DNA of 7,065 nt from Armatimonadetes bacterium RBG_19FT_COMBO_69_19 (GCA_001768125.1 MENB01000075.1:1986-9050), one strand, 5' to 3'. Counted from the stretch's first letter, positions 1 to 6,684 are shown. Numbers and translations are program-made. Notes: generated by a model from the letters alone, not told the origin.

Positions 1-198
1 GATAATGCCTTCCCGCCGCAGCTCGTCGAGGTAGCGAAAGTCATCGGGATGCAACCTCGTGATGACGGCGACCGAGTGGCCGAGCCGGCGCACGGCCATC
101 GAGCCATAGTACACGCCGCCCCCGGACGCAACCTCGGCCACCCCGGCGATGACGAGCCGGTCCCTTGCGAAGTGTCCCACGAACGCGACGTCGAGCAT
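1..198 (-). CDS. PfkB/ribokinase-family carbohydrate kinase, N-terminal fragment (3' end outside window)
   Basis: The minus strand reads open from an ATG at 198 to the window edge, giving 66 residues. They have the N-terminal shape of PfkB-family sugar/nucleoside kinases. A first beta strand and Gly-His turn (LDVAFVGHFARD, residues 2-13) is followed by the substrate-side glycine stretch (ASGGGVYYGSMAVRRLGHS, residues 24-42) and the next strand (VAVITRL, 43-49). Family members phosphorylate sugars or nucleosides with ATP in the cytoplasm. The ATP site and catalytic Asp lie in the missing C-terminal part, so the substrate cannot be called. An in-frame TAG at 235-237 limits the start. ATG 198 is preferred, and GTG at 202-204 is the only nearby alternative. 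Neither has a clear Shine-Dalgarno sequence. The gene is divergent from the DUF2914 gene, with 158 nt between the starts. Confidence 0.85.
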   Translation of the reverse strand, partial: MLDVAFVGHFARDRLVIAGVAEVASGGGVYYGSMAVRRLGHSVAVITRLHPDDFRYLDELRREGII

Positions 199-344
199 CC
201 GCACAGTTGCTTCGGCATCGCGTCCGACGACCCCCTATCGCGCTCTATCGAGTGGACCCAGTTCGAAGGGGCGATGCCCCCGTCCGGTCTGCGCGAAATC
301 CGCCTGCGGGCATATGCTTAGGTGAGCCGTTCAGGCATCCCATC

Positions 345-350
345 AGAAGG
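345..350 (+). promoter_or_regulatory. Shine-Dalgarno site fixing the GTG start of the DUF2914 gene
   Basis: AGAAGG lies 6 nt upstream of the GTG at 357. The reading frame stays open back to 165, but the stretch before 357 is arginine-rich shadow sequence. Only the GTG at 357 places a ribosome site and a clean signal peptide together. The 158-nt divergent spacer (199-356) also holds a small perfect hairpin, GGGGC-gat-GCCCC, at 268-280. I see no convincing -35/-10 pair in it. Confidence 0.6.
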
Positions 351-356
351 TCAGAG

Positions 357-746
357 GTGATCCGATTGAGGATCTGTCTTGTCGTCCTAGCCTTGGCACT
401 GATGTCAGGAGTCGTCACCGCGCAGGAGTCAGGCATGCGGGTGGCGATGGACGTCCTGGCCACGGCGGTAGAGAACCGGCAGCCGGTGGAAGCGACGGCA
501 CCGATCCAGTCCGGCGTGGGTGAGCTGTTCTACTTCACCGAAGTGCACGGAGGCCCCGGCTCGATCCAGCACGTGTGGATCTGGCAGGGCCGCACGATGG
601 CGACGGTCCCCCTTGAAGTGCGATCATCGCGGTTCCGGACGTGGAGTTCCAAGCGCATCCAGCCGGACTGGACGGGTCAGTGGCGCGTCGAGGCCCGGAC
701 AGCCGACGGCAAGGTGCTGTCGTTCAAGGAGTTCGTGGTCGAGTAA
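357..746 (+). CDS. Exported DUF2914-domain protein of unknown function
   Basis: Starting at GTG 357 this is a 129-residue protein. Residues 1-22 form a Sec signal peptide: Arg at 3 and 5, hydrophobic core CLVVLALALMSGVV, and a probable cut after VTA22. There is no lipobox; the single Cys7 sits inside the hydrophobic core. The mature part matches DUF2914. It has a beta-rich segment with GELFYFTEVHG (residues 55-65), HVWIWQGR (72-79) and VPLEVRSSRFRTWSSK (84-99). The C-terminal block WTGQWRVEARTADGKVLSFKEF (105-126) is characteristic of the family. The family has no established biochemical role and is often seen as a periplasmic or surface module. This copy is essentially only the domain. It is the only supported plus-strand gene here, divergent from the kinase and convergent with the amidase, so it is probably its own transcription unit. 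The family call is firm and the function is unknown. Confidence 0.85.
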   Translation: MIRLRICLVVLALALMSGVVTAQESGMRVAMDVLATAVENRQPVEATAPIQSGVGELFYFTEVHGGPGSIQHVWIWQGRTMATVPLEVRSSRFRTWSSKRIQPDWTGQWRVEARTADGKVLSFKEFVVE

Positions 747-768
747 CGCCACCCCGCGTCGAACGCTC

Positions 769-806
769 GAGCGCCCAGGCGTGGTTGTCCGCCACCCTGG
801 GCGCTC
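769..806. terminator. Bidirectional hairpin between convergent genes
   Basis: GAGCGCCCAGG (769-779) pairs perfectly with CCTGGGCGCTC (796-806), an 11-bp GC-rich stem. Inside it GTGG (781-784) pairs with CCAC (792-795), leaving one bulged base and a 7-nt loop. It sits 22 nt after the DUF2914 stop and 26 nt beyond the amidase stop, where a shared terminator is expected. Neither side has a U-tract, so it would be a non-canonical intrinsic terminator, or an RNA-end stabiliser acting with Rho. A second hairpin, GAAGCA (810-815)/TGCTTC (822-827), follows at once. Confidence 0.7.
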
Positions 807-832
807 CCGGAAGCAGCGCTTTGCTTCATCCT

Positions 833-2161
833 CTATAGAGAAGGTTCGGCCGTGAACTCCAGCGTGGCTTCGCACCAGCGCGCCGCGTCCAGCAGCCGCT
901 CTTCAGCAACCATGGGAGCGACGAGCTGGATCGCGAGCGGCAGTCCGGTGCGGGAGAGCCCGCTCGGAAGCGAGATCGCGGGGAATCCGGCGAAGCTCCA
1001 GGGCGCGCAGAACACCGGGTCGCCTGTGGTCCCCTCCGACAGAGGGGGAGCCGGGGCCGGCGCGGCGGGGAGCAGCAGTACGTCGCACCGCCGGAACACC
1101 CCGTGCATGTCCCGGCGGAACTGGTAGCGGTGCTCGTGCGCCAGGAGGTAGTCGACCGCGGACACGGTCTGCCCGGATTCGACCAGCTCGCGGATCTTCG
1201 GGCTATAGGCCGCGGCGTGCTGGGAGAACCAGCGGTGGTGATAGGCGGCCGCCTCCACGCGCAGGACGAGTCGGCCGACCTCATGGATGCGCGCCCCACT
1301 CTCCGGGAGCTCGACGTCCACCACTCGGGCCCCCGCGCGCGAGAATGCCGACGCGATGGCGTCGAGGTGCGCACCGACTTCCGGCGATGCGTACCGATCC
1401 CCGAATCCGCGCAGGAGGCCGAACCGCGGAGCCGCGGGCGGCGCGGTATCGGCGCGGCGCTCTGAATCGCGGGGTTCGGCCAGGATGGAGAACACCAGCG
1501 CCACATCCTCGACGGTCCGGGCAAGGATTCCGACGTGGTCGAGGCTCCCGGACAGTGGGGTGACGCCCTCCGTATTGATCCTCCCGAACGTCCCTTTCAG
1601 CCCCACGGTCCCGCAGTAGGCCGCGGGCCGTACCGTGGAGCCGATCGTCTGCGATCCCAGGGCCACCGGAGCCATCCGCGCCGCCACCGCCGCGGCCGAT
1701 CCGCTCGAGGATCCACCGGGAGTATGCTCGAGGTTCCAGGGGTTGTGTGTGACACTGGGATCGGCGAAGGCGAACGGCGTGGTGACCGTCTTCCCCAGGA
1801 TGACGGCGCCGGCTTCGCGCAGGAGCGCCACGCTTCGCGCATCGCGTTCCGGCCGGCGGTGGGCAAACGCCCCTGCGCCCGAGGCCGTGACGAGACCCGC
1901 CGCATCGAAGATGTCCTTGAGCGCAACCGGCACTCCATGCAGGGGTCCGCGGAACCGGCCTGCGCGGGCCGCCGCCTCGAGCGTCCGCGCCGCCTCGAGG
2001 GCGCCCAACCTATCGACGTATACCCACGCATGCACCTTCGGGTCGAGGTGCTCAATCCGCGCGAGGCACGCCTCGGTCACCCCCACAGGGGAGAACTCCA
2101 ACGAGCGGACGCCTGCCGCGATTTCCGTTGCGGACAGCGTGTACAAGTCGCGCCGCGCCAT
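833..2161 (-). CDS. Amidase-signature (AS) family amidase
   Basis: A 442-residue cytoplasmic serine hydrolase that cleaves carboxylic amide bonds. The AS catalytic triad is readable. Lys82 lies in GVPVALKDIFD, cis-Ser151 in TPGGSSSGSAAAVA, and nucleophile Ser175 in GSQTIGSTVRPAAYCG. The Lys-Ser-Ser spacings (69 and 24) equal those I recall for malonamidase E2 (K62/S131/S155). The usual pre-fold helix (TEIAAGVRSLEFSPVGVTEA, 12-31) and the HGVP strand are present, and length is normal for the family. One oddity is Ile173 where many members have the first Gly of GGS. The ATG at 2161 lies 27 nt after the stop of the deacylase gene and has no strong Shine-Dalgarno. It is the last gene of the transporter operon and ends at TAG 833-835 inside a palindrome. 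Substrate is unknown; context suggests an imported amide. The family also includes GatA, but no gatB or gatC is present and this shorter amidase is not GatA-like in context. Confidence 0.93.
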   Translation of the reverse strand: MARRDLYTLSATEIAAGVRSLEFSPVGVTEACLARIEHLDPKVHAWVYVDRLGALEAARTLEAAARAGRFRGPLHGVPVALKDIFDAAGLVTASGAGAFAHRRPERDARSVALLREAGAVILGKTVTTPFAFADPSVTHNPWNLEHTPGGSSSGSAAAVAARMAPVALGSQTIGSTVRPAAYCGTVGLKGTFGRINTEGVTPLSGSLDHVGILARTVEDVALVFSILAEPRDSERRADTAPPAAPRFGLLRGFGDRYASPEVGAHLDAIASAFSRAGARVVDVELPESGARIHEVGRLVLRVEAAAYHHRWFSQHAAAYSPKIRELVESGQTVSAVDYLLAHEHRYQFRRDMHGVFRRCDVLLLPAAPAPAPPLSEGTTGDPVFCAPWSFAGFPAISLPSGLSRTGLPLAIQLVAPMVAEERLLDAARWCEATLEFTAEPSL

Positions 2162-2188
2162 GTATAGATGACTTCGCGCCTTCGGGCC

Positions 2189-3112
2189 TCAGCCCTCGGC
2201 GGAACTCAGGTTCCCGATCATGAAGCCGTAGATCCCCGGCTCGACGACGCTCGGCACGAGGTGGGTCAGGACGACGACCCCGCGCTCGAACGGGCACCGG
2301 ATAACCTCGAGCTCCTCCATCGAATAGGGGCTGACGACGCGACCGAGCACCTGGCCGCCCCGCACTTCCCCACCCACCGCCGTCACCTCGGGGAGCAGCA
2401 GCCCGCCGTGGTGCGGGCGCACGGTCACGATCTCGCGCAGGACGGTCTGAGCCGGCGGCGGCGTGGCCTTTCCCGGAAGCACCTCGACGGTACGAAGGAT
2501 GTTGAGCAGCCCCGCGATGCCGCGGGCCACGTACTCCCGCTGATCCACCCGCCCGCCCCCCAGCTCCACGACCACGGAGCGGATCCCCAGCTCGCGCGTC
2601 ACACTGATCGACGTGCCGTTCAGAGTCTCCTTCGGCCGGTACAGCAGGCGCGAACCGAACGCGCGCGAGAGCTGCTCGGCGTTGATGATGTAGACGTAGT
2701 CCACCGTGGGGGTTGAACCGCCCGCATGCAGGTCCACGTAGACGTCGAGCTGCTTGAGGAAGTCCTCCACCATCTTGTGGGCGATCTGCTCGGTGAGATG
2801 CCCGCCCGCGTTGCCGGGGAAAACGCGGTTCAGGTTCATCATGTCGATGGGCGTCCCGCGCGACACCGCCGCGTACGAAAAGGGATTCGCGACCGGCATG
2901 ACCAGCAGCCGGCCGGCCAGCCCGGCGAGATCCTGCGTCTTGAGGAATTGATAGACGATCTCGACCCCCGTGGCCTCCTCCCCGTGGATCCCGGCCGAGA
3001 TCCCGACGGTAGGACCGGGCCGGTCTCCCCGGATCTCGTGCACGGGCAGGAGCAGCCCGGTCCCGCTGGCGAGCGTCCCGATGTGGATGGGGCGGTAGGT
3101 ACGCGTGGGCAT
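2189..3112 (-). CDS. Zn-dependent succinylglutamate desuccinylase/aspartoacylase-family hydrolase
   Basis: A 307-residue M14-like metallo-hydrolase. The family removes acyl groups from N-acyl amino acids and related amides: AstE, aspartoacylase and DoeB are examples. Zinc ligands are visible as His43 and Glu46 in SAGIHGEEATG and His129 in DLHAGG. The substrate-carboxylate motif is present as NLNRVFPG (93-100), with Asn where AstE/AspA have Asp. The likely general base is Glu183 in VVVELGGG. After about residue 225 comes a small beta domain rich in glycine turns (HHGGLLLPEVTAVGGEVRGG), like the C-terminal barrel of this family. There is no signal peptide, so it acts in the cytoplasm. A clear GAGAGGAG ribosome site (about 3120-3127) precedes the ATG at 3112. 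The gap from the DppC-type permease stop is 16 nt, so co-transcription is likely. The family call is firm; the substrate (N-acyl amino acid, N-acyl diamine or acyl-peptide) is undetermined. Confidence 0.9.
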   Translation of the reverse strand: MPTRTYRPIHIGTLASGTGLLLPVHEIRGDRPGPTVGISAGIHGEEATGVEIVYQFLKTQDLAGLAGRLLVMPVANPFSYAAVSRGTPIDMMNLNRVFPGNAGGHLTEQIAHKMVEDFLKQLDVYVDLHAGGSTPTVDYVYIINAEQLSRAFGSRLLYRPKETLNGTSISVTRELGIRSVVVELGGGRVDQREYVARGIAGLLNILRTVEVLPGKATPPPAQTVLREIVTVRPHHGGLLLPEVTAVGGEVRGGQVLGRVVSPYSMEELEVIRCPFERGVVVLTHLVPSVVEPGIYGFMIGNLSSAEG

Positions 3113-3128
3113 CAGCAGTCTCCTCTCG

Positions 3129-3992
3129 TCATTGCGGGCGAAACTTCGGATCGAGCAGATCCCGGATCCCGTCTCCCAGCAGATTGAACCCCAACACGGT
3201 CGCCATGATCGCGAGACCGGAGAAGGTGGCGATGTGCGGGGCGTCTCTCAGGTACCGTGTTCCAAAGGCCAGCGTCCAGCCCCACGACGGCGCCGGGGGC
3301 TGCACGCCCATCCCCAGGAACGAGAGCGTCGATTCGGCCACGACCGCGGTCCCCATGCCCAGCGTGGCCAGGATGATCACCGGGGACAGCACGTTGGGAA
3401 GGATGTGCCGAAGCAGGATGCGCAGGTCACCCGCGCCGATGGCTCGCGCCGCTTCCACGTAAGCCTTTTCCTTCTCCGCGAGGGTCACCGCCCGCACCAC
3501 GCGCGCGTACTGTGTCCAGAACACGAGGGCGAGCGCGACGATCACGCTGGTGGCGCCGGCCCCCAGCACCGCGACGAGAGCGAGGGCGAGCAGGATCGCC
3601 GGGAACGCGAGAAACGTGTCGACCACGCGCATCGTCGCACCGTCCACCCAGCGCCCGTAGTAGCCGGCGAGGAGGCCGATGACAACGCCGATGGCGACCG
3701 CGCCGCCCACGGAGGCGATCGCCACGAGCAGCGAGATCCGCGCCCCGAAGACCAGCCGGCTGAGCAGGTCCCGCCCGAGGTGATCGGTTCCGAGCGGGTG
3801 GCCGGCCGATGGGGGGTCCAGCCGGGCGATCATGTCGACTGTCTCCGGGTTGACGCGGGTGAACAGCACGGGCACCATAGCGGCCAGGCAGATGACCGCG
3901 AGCACGAGTATCCCAACCTTCGCAGAGAGCGTGAGGCGGCGCAGCGCCTGGCCGCGACTACTCGTAGCGGATGCGCGGATCGATGATCGCAT
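3129..3992 (-). CDS. DppC-type ABC transporter permease
   Basis: A 287-residue inner-membrane permease of the peptide/nickel (DppC/OppC) class. After a short basic N-terminus comes the first membrane helix (about 25-45). The class signature follows at about 66-92: HPLGTDHLGRDLLSRL, then GARISLLVA. Further helices lie at about 90-112, 128-148, 150-166, 205-225 and 257-277. The ATPase-contacting EAA loop is at about 173-203 (EKAYVEAARAIGAGD, then LLRHILPN), and the C-terminus DGIRDLLDPKFR is typical. It should pair with the adjacent DppB-type subunit as a heterodimeric channel. The ATG at 3992 lies inside the dppB-type gene, a 35-nt overlap that suggests translational coupling. No downstream Met or strong ribosome site offers a better start. 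The gene symbol is withheld because the substrate is unknown. Confidence 0.93.
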   Translation of the reverse strand: MRSSIRASATSSRGQALRRLTLSAKVGILVLAVICLAAMVPVLFTRVNPETVDMIARLDPPSAGHPLGTDHLGRDLLSRLVFGARISLLVAIASVGGAVAIGVVIGLLAGYYGRWVDGATMRVVDTFLAFPAILLALALVAVLGAGATSVIVALALVFWTQYARVVRAVTLAEKEKAYVEAARAIGAGDLRILLRHILPNVLSPVIILATLGMGTAVVAESTLSFLGMGVQPPAPSWGWTLAFGTRYLRDAPHIATFSGLAIMATVLGFNLLGDGIRDLLDPKFRPQ

Positions 3993-4929
3993 ACGTCAGA
4001 TCCACCAGCAGGTTGAAGAGCGAGAAGAGCAGCGCGAGTACGAGGACCGCGCCCTGCACCACGGGGAAGTCGCGCTGCCCGATGGCCTGCACCACGAGCC
4101 GTCCCATCCCCGGCCAGCCGTAGATGGTCTCGGTGACCACGGCGCCGCCCAGGGCATTCCCGAACTGCAGGCCGACGATCGTCACGATCGGCAGGAGGGC
4201 GTTGCGCAGAGCATGCCGGTAGAGCACCAGCCGCTCCCGCTGCCCCTTCGCGCGTGCGGTGCGCACGTAGTCTTCCTCGAGCACCTCGAGCATCGCCCAC
4301 CGTGTCAACCGGCTCAGTAGCGCCAGGTTGAAGAAGGCCAGCGTGAACGTGGGGAGGATGAGGTGCCGCAGGCTGTCGGCGGCCACCGCCGTATCGCCGG
4401 TGACCAGCGCGCTCAGCAGCGGCTCGCCCCGCCCGAAGGACGGCAGCCAGTTCAGCTTGACGGCGAACAGCAAGATGAGGAGCACGCCGAGCCAGAAGAC
4501 GGGCATCGAGACGCCGAGCTGCGCGAGGAGCATCGTCCCGGTGTCCACCGGGGTGCCTCGCCGGCGCGCGGCGAGCAGTCCCAGCGGGATCCCTGCCAGG
4601 ACGGCGAGGAAGAGCGAAGCAGTGGCCAGCTCGAGCGTCGCCGGCAGGGTGGAGCTGATCAACCGGAGGACAGGGGTGTCGAGCGTGATCGAACGGCCGA
4701 AGTCGGCGTGCGCGACCCGCCAGAGGTACAGCCCGAGCTGCACCAGGACCGGGCGGTCCAGCCCAAGGAGATGGCGGAAGCGGGCCAGCTCCACCTCGGA
4801 CGCCTCCTGCCCCAGGAGCGCCAGGGCGGGATCCCCGGGCAGGAGCAGGAGCAGCGCGAACGTCACGACCGCCGCGCTGAGGATGACCGGCACCAGCAGG
4901 AGCAGGCGCCGGGCGGCGTAGCGAGCCAT
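3958..4929 (-). CDS. DppB-type ABC transporter permease
   Basis: A 323-residue permease of the DppB/OppB/NikB class. Helix 1 (about 9-31) runs into the conserved LLPGDPA, followed by the extracytoplasmic segment with LGLDRPVLVQLGLYLW (55-70) and DFGRSI (76-81). Membrane helices follow at about 100-121, 133-157, 190-207, 245-265 and 291-316. The EAA loop is at about 217-247 (EEDYVRTARAKGQRERL), and the protein ends in the class-typical IIDPRIRYE. The start at ATG 4929 is 17 nt after the binding-protein stop and has only a weak GCGAG-like ribosome site. The gene overlaps the DppC-type gene by 35 nt. Together these subunits form the membrane channel of a family 5 importer. No ATPase gene is adjacent. 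Confidence 0.93.
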   Translation of the reverse strand: MARYAARRLLLLVPVILSAAVVTFALLLLLPGDPALALLGQEASEVELARFRHLLGLDRPVLVQLGLYLWRVAHADFGRSITLDTPVLRLISSTLPATLELATASLFLAVLAGIPLGLLAARRRGTPVDTGTMLLAQLGVSMPVFWLGVLLILLFAVKLNWLPSFGRGEPLLSALVTGDTAVAADSLRHLILPTFTLAFFNLALLSRLTRWAMLEVLEEDYVRTARAKGQRERLVLYRHALRNALLPIVTIVGLQFGNALGGAVVTETIYGWPGMGRLVVQAIGQRDFPVVQGAVLVLALLFSLFNLLVDLTYAIIDPRIRYE

Positions 4930-4946
4930 CGCGCTCGCGGATCAGC

Positions 4947-6500
4947 CTATGGGACGCTCGTCGTCCACAGCGACCGGAAGCTGCCGCTGGGGATCGGGGT
5001 GAAGCCCTCGACCCGCCGGTTGACACCCACGATGTAGCCCTGGTACGTCAGCACGAAGTACGGCAGATCGGTCGCCACGATGCGGGCGACCTCGCGGTAC
5101 ACGCGCGCCCGCTCGGCCGGGTCGGCCTTCTGCCGCCCCTCATCGAGGAGCGCGTCCACGCGCGGGTTTGTGTACTTCTCCCAGTTCTGAGTGCCCTTGC
5201 TGTGGAACTGGTTGTACATCCCCCGGTCGGGATCGACGAGCCCCAGCCAGCCGACGAGCACGACCTGGTAGTTGCCGGAGAGCAGCGCCTGCAGCAACCC
5301 GGGGAACTCGGTGATCTCGACGCGCGCGTCGATCCCCGAGGAGCGCAGGATGCTCACGAGCAGCTCGACGACCTGGATGCGGTTCGGATCCTCGCTGTGC
5401 GTGCGGACGGAGATGGCCAGCCGCTGTCCGCCCTTGTCCAGCACGCCGTCGCGGTTGCTGTCCGTCCAGCCGGCCTCCGCCAGCAGCGCCTTCGCCTTCG
5501 TGATGTCGTGCCCGGGCTGGGCGATCTGATCGGTGAAGACTCCGGACCACGCCGGCAGCAGCACGGAGGTGGCGGGCCGGTCCATCTCTCGGTAGATCTG
5601 CTTGACGATCGTCTGCTGGGGGATGAGATGGGCGATGGCGCGGCGGATGCGCACGTCCCGCATCACGGGATCCACCATGTTCATGTTCAGGTAGGTGATG
5701 CCGAGCCCCGTCGTCTCCACGACGCGCACCCGCTGGGCGTTCTTGAGCCGCGCCACGTCCTGCGGGGAGAGCGGGGAGTGAATGAGATCCACGTCCCCGG
5801 ACTCCAGGGCCGCGGCCCGGGTCGTGTTATCGGGGATGATGTTGAACACCACCTGGCCCAGCTTCGGCCGGCCCTTCCAGTACTCGGGATTGGCCTCGAG
5901 GGTGATCCGGCTGTTGCGCTGCCAGGAGACGAACTTGAACGCGCCCGTGCCGACCGGCTTCGCCGCGAACTCCGCCCCGAGGCGCTCCACCGCCCCTTTC
6001 GAAACGATCCCCATGTCCGCGTACTTCAGCAGCGGCGCGTACGGCGCGCTGAGCGTGAAGCGCACGGTCCCGTCATCGACCGCCTCGACCTTCGTGATCG
6101 GCGTGTAGAGCCCGCGCAGCGGCGCGCGCAACGCCGGATCCAGGATCGTCGTGTAGGTGAAGACGACGTCACCCGCGGTCAACGGCGCCCCGTCGTGGAA
6201 GCGGACGTTCCGGCGCAGCTTGAACACCCACACCGTGGGAGAGACCTGGGTCCAGGATTCGGCGAGCGCGCCGCGGACGCGCAGCTCCGGGTCGAGCTCG
6301 ACGAGGCCGTCGAAGACTTGTTCGATCACACGGCGCGCCGTGGTGTCGTTGGCCAGCCGGGGATCCAGCGTGCCGGCGTCGACGTCAATCCCGATGCGCA
6401 GGAGCGAGCCGGCGGGCGCGGCCCCGACCGGGATCGCAGAACTCAGGACCAGGAGGGCTACCACGAACAGTGCCGGAAAACGCCGATGCAGTCCAGTCAC
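4947..6500 (-). CDS. ABC transporter substrate-binding protein, family 5 (SBP_bac_5; peptide/nickel class)
   Basis: A 517-residue exported solute receptor. Residues 1-27 form a signal peptide: R6 and R7, core ALFVVALLVLSSAIPV, and a probable cut after VGA27. It has no lipobox Cys, so the mature protein is probably free in a periplasm. The family 5 pattern is clear: DAGTLDPRL (41-49) and FDGLVELDPELRVRGALAESW (63-83). It continues with VWVFKLRRNVRFHDGAPLTAGDVVFT (90-115), PVGTGAFKF (182-190) and the hinge-region DVDLIHS. The calcium-loop-like DSNRDGVLD (347-355) and GWLGLVDPDRGMYNQF (417-432) are also present. The start is GTG at 6498-6500, set by a good AGGAG site. It is the first gene of the operon, as is usual for binding proteins expressed in excess. 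Ligands of this family include oligopeptides, nickel chelates, sugars and opines, so the ligand here is open. Confidence 0.94.
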   Translation of the reverse strand: MTGLHRRFPALFVVALLVLSSAIPVGAAPAGSLLRIGIDVDAGTLDPRLANDTTARRVIEQVFDGLVELDPELRVRGALAESWTQVSPTVWVFKLRRNVRFHDGAPLTAGDVVFTYTTILDPALRAPLRGLYTPITKVEAVDDGTVRFTLSAPYAPLLKYADMGIVSKGAVERLGAEFAAKPVGTGAFKFVSWQRNSRITLEANPEYWKGRPKLGQVVFNIIPDNTTRAAALESGDVDLIHSPLSPQDVARLKNAQRVRVVETTGLGITYLNMNMVDPVMRDVRIRRAIAHLIPQQTIVKQIYREMDRPATSVLLPAWSGVFTDQIAQPGHDITKAKALLAEAGWTDSNRDGVLDKGGQRLAISVRTHSEDPNRIQVVELLVSILRSSGIDARVEITEFPGLLQALLSGNYQVVLVGWLGLVDPDRGMYNQFHSKGTQNWEKYTNPRVDALLDEGRQKADPAERARVYREVARIVATDLPYFVLTYQGYIVGVNRRVEGFTPIPSGSFRSLWTTSVP

Positions 6501-6508
6501 AGCGAACT

Positions 6509-6513
6509 CTCCT
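6509..6513 (-). promoter_or_regulatory. Shine-Dalgarno site fixing the GTG start of the binding protein
   Basis: On the minus strand AGGAG, within AAGAGGAGAG, lies 8 nt before the GTG at 6500. This start gives a full signal peptide with no residues wasted before the arginines. No in-frame ATG is available until well into the mature protein. Part of the site (GGAGAG, 6507-6512) can pair with CTCTCC (6544-6549) upstream. Confidence 0.65.
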
Positions 6514-6664
6514 CTTCTCCCGGAAGCGGGTGGGAATATGAGTGGAGAGGATTCGCGCAGGCGGCGTCTTCTCCTATCCTTTGCACAACCATCATGCGAT
6601 CTTCATCCGCGCCGACTCCCTTCCGGGCGAGGGGCTGCATCGGGAATCCAGGAGGTGCACCATG

Positions 6665-6684
6665 CGGCCCGGCACGTGCGGCCG
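6665..6684. repeat. Interrupted inverted repeat around GCACGTGC
   Basis: CGGCC (6665-6669) pairs with GGCCG (6680-6684), and between them is the perfect 8-bp palindrome GCACGTGC (6672-6679). The two centres differ by 1 nt, so the whole is slightly imperfect. It lies about 165 nt upstream of the operon's first start codon, a plausible place for an operator. GC-rich DNA makes such repeats easy to find by chance. Confidence 0.35.

Noticed and set aside
165..356. Upstream extension of the DUF2914 frame back to ATG 165
   Set aside because: The extra 64 residues are arginine-rich, would bury the signal peptide and overlap the divergent kinase start. The GTG at 357 has its own ribosome site.
3105..3986. 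A 293-residue plus-strand frame antisense to the DppC-type permease
   Set aside because: Low-complexity charged sequence (many R, H, E, D) with no membrane segment or motif. The opposite strand encodes a full, motif-complete permease.
3830..5026. A 398-residue minus-strand frame overlapping both permeases
   Set aside because: Alternate-frame shadow of the DppB-type gene, rich in Arg/Ala/Pro and lacking hydrophobic segments.
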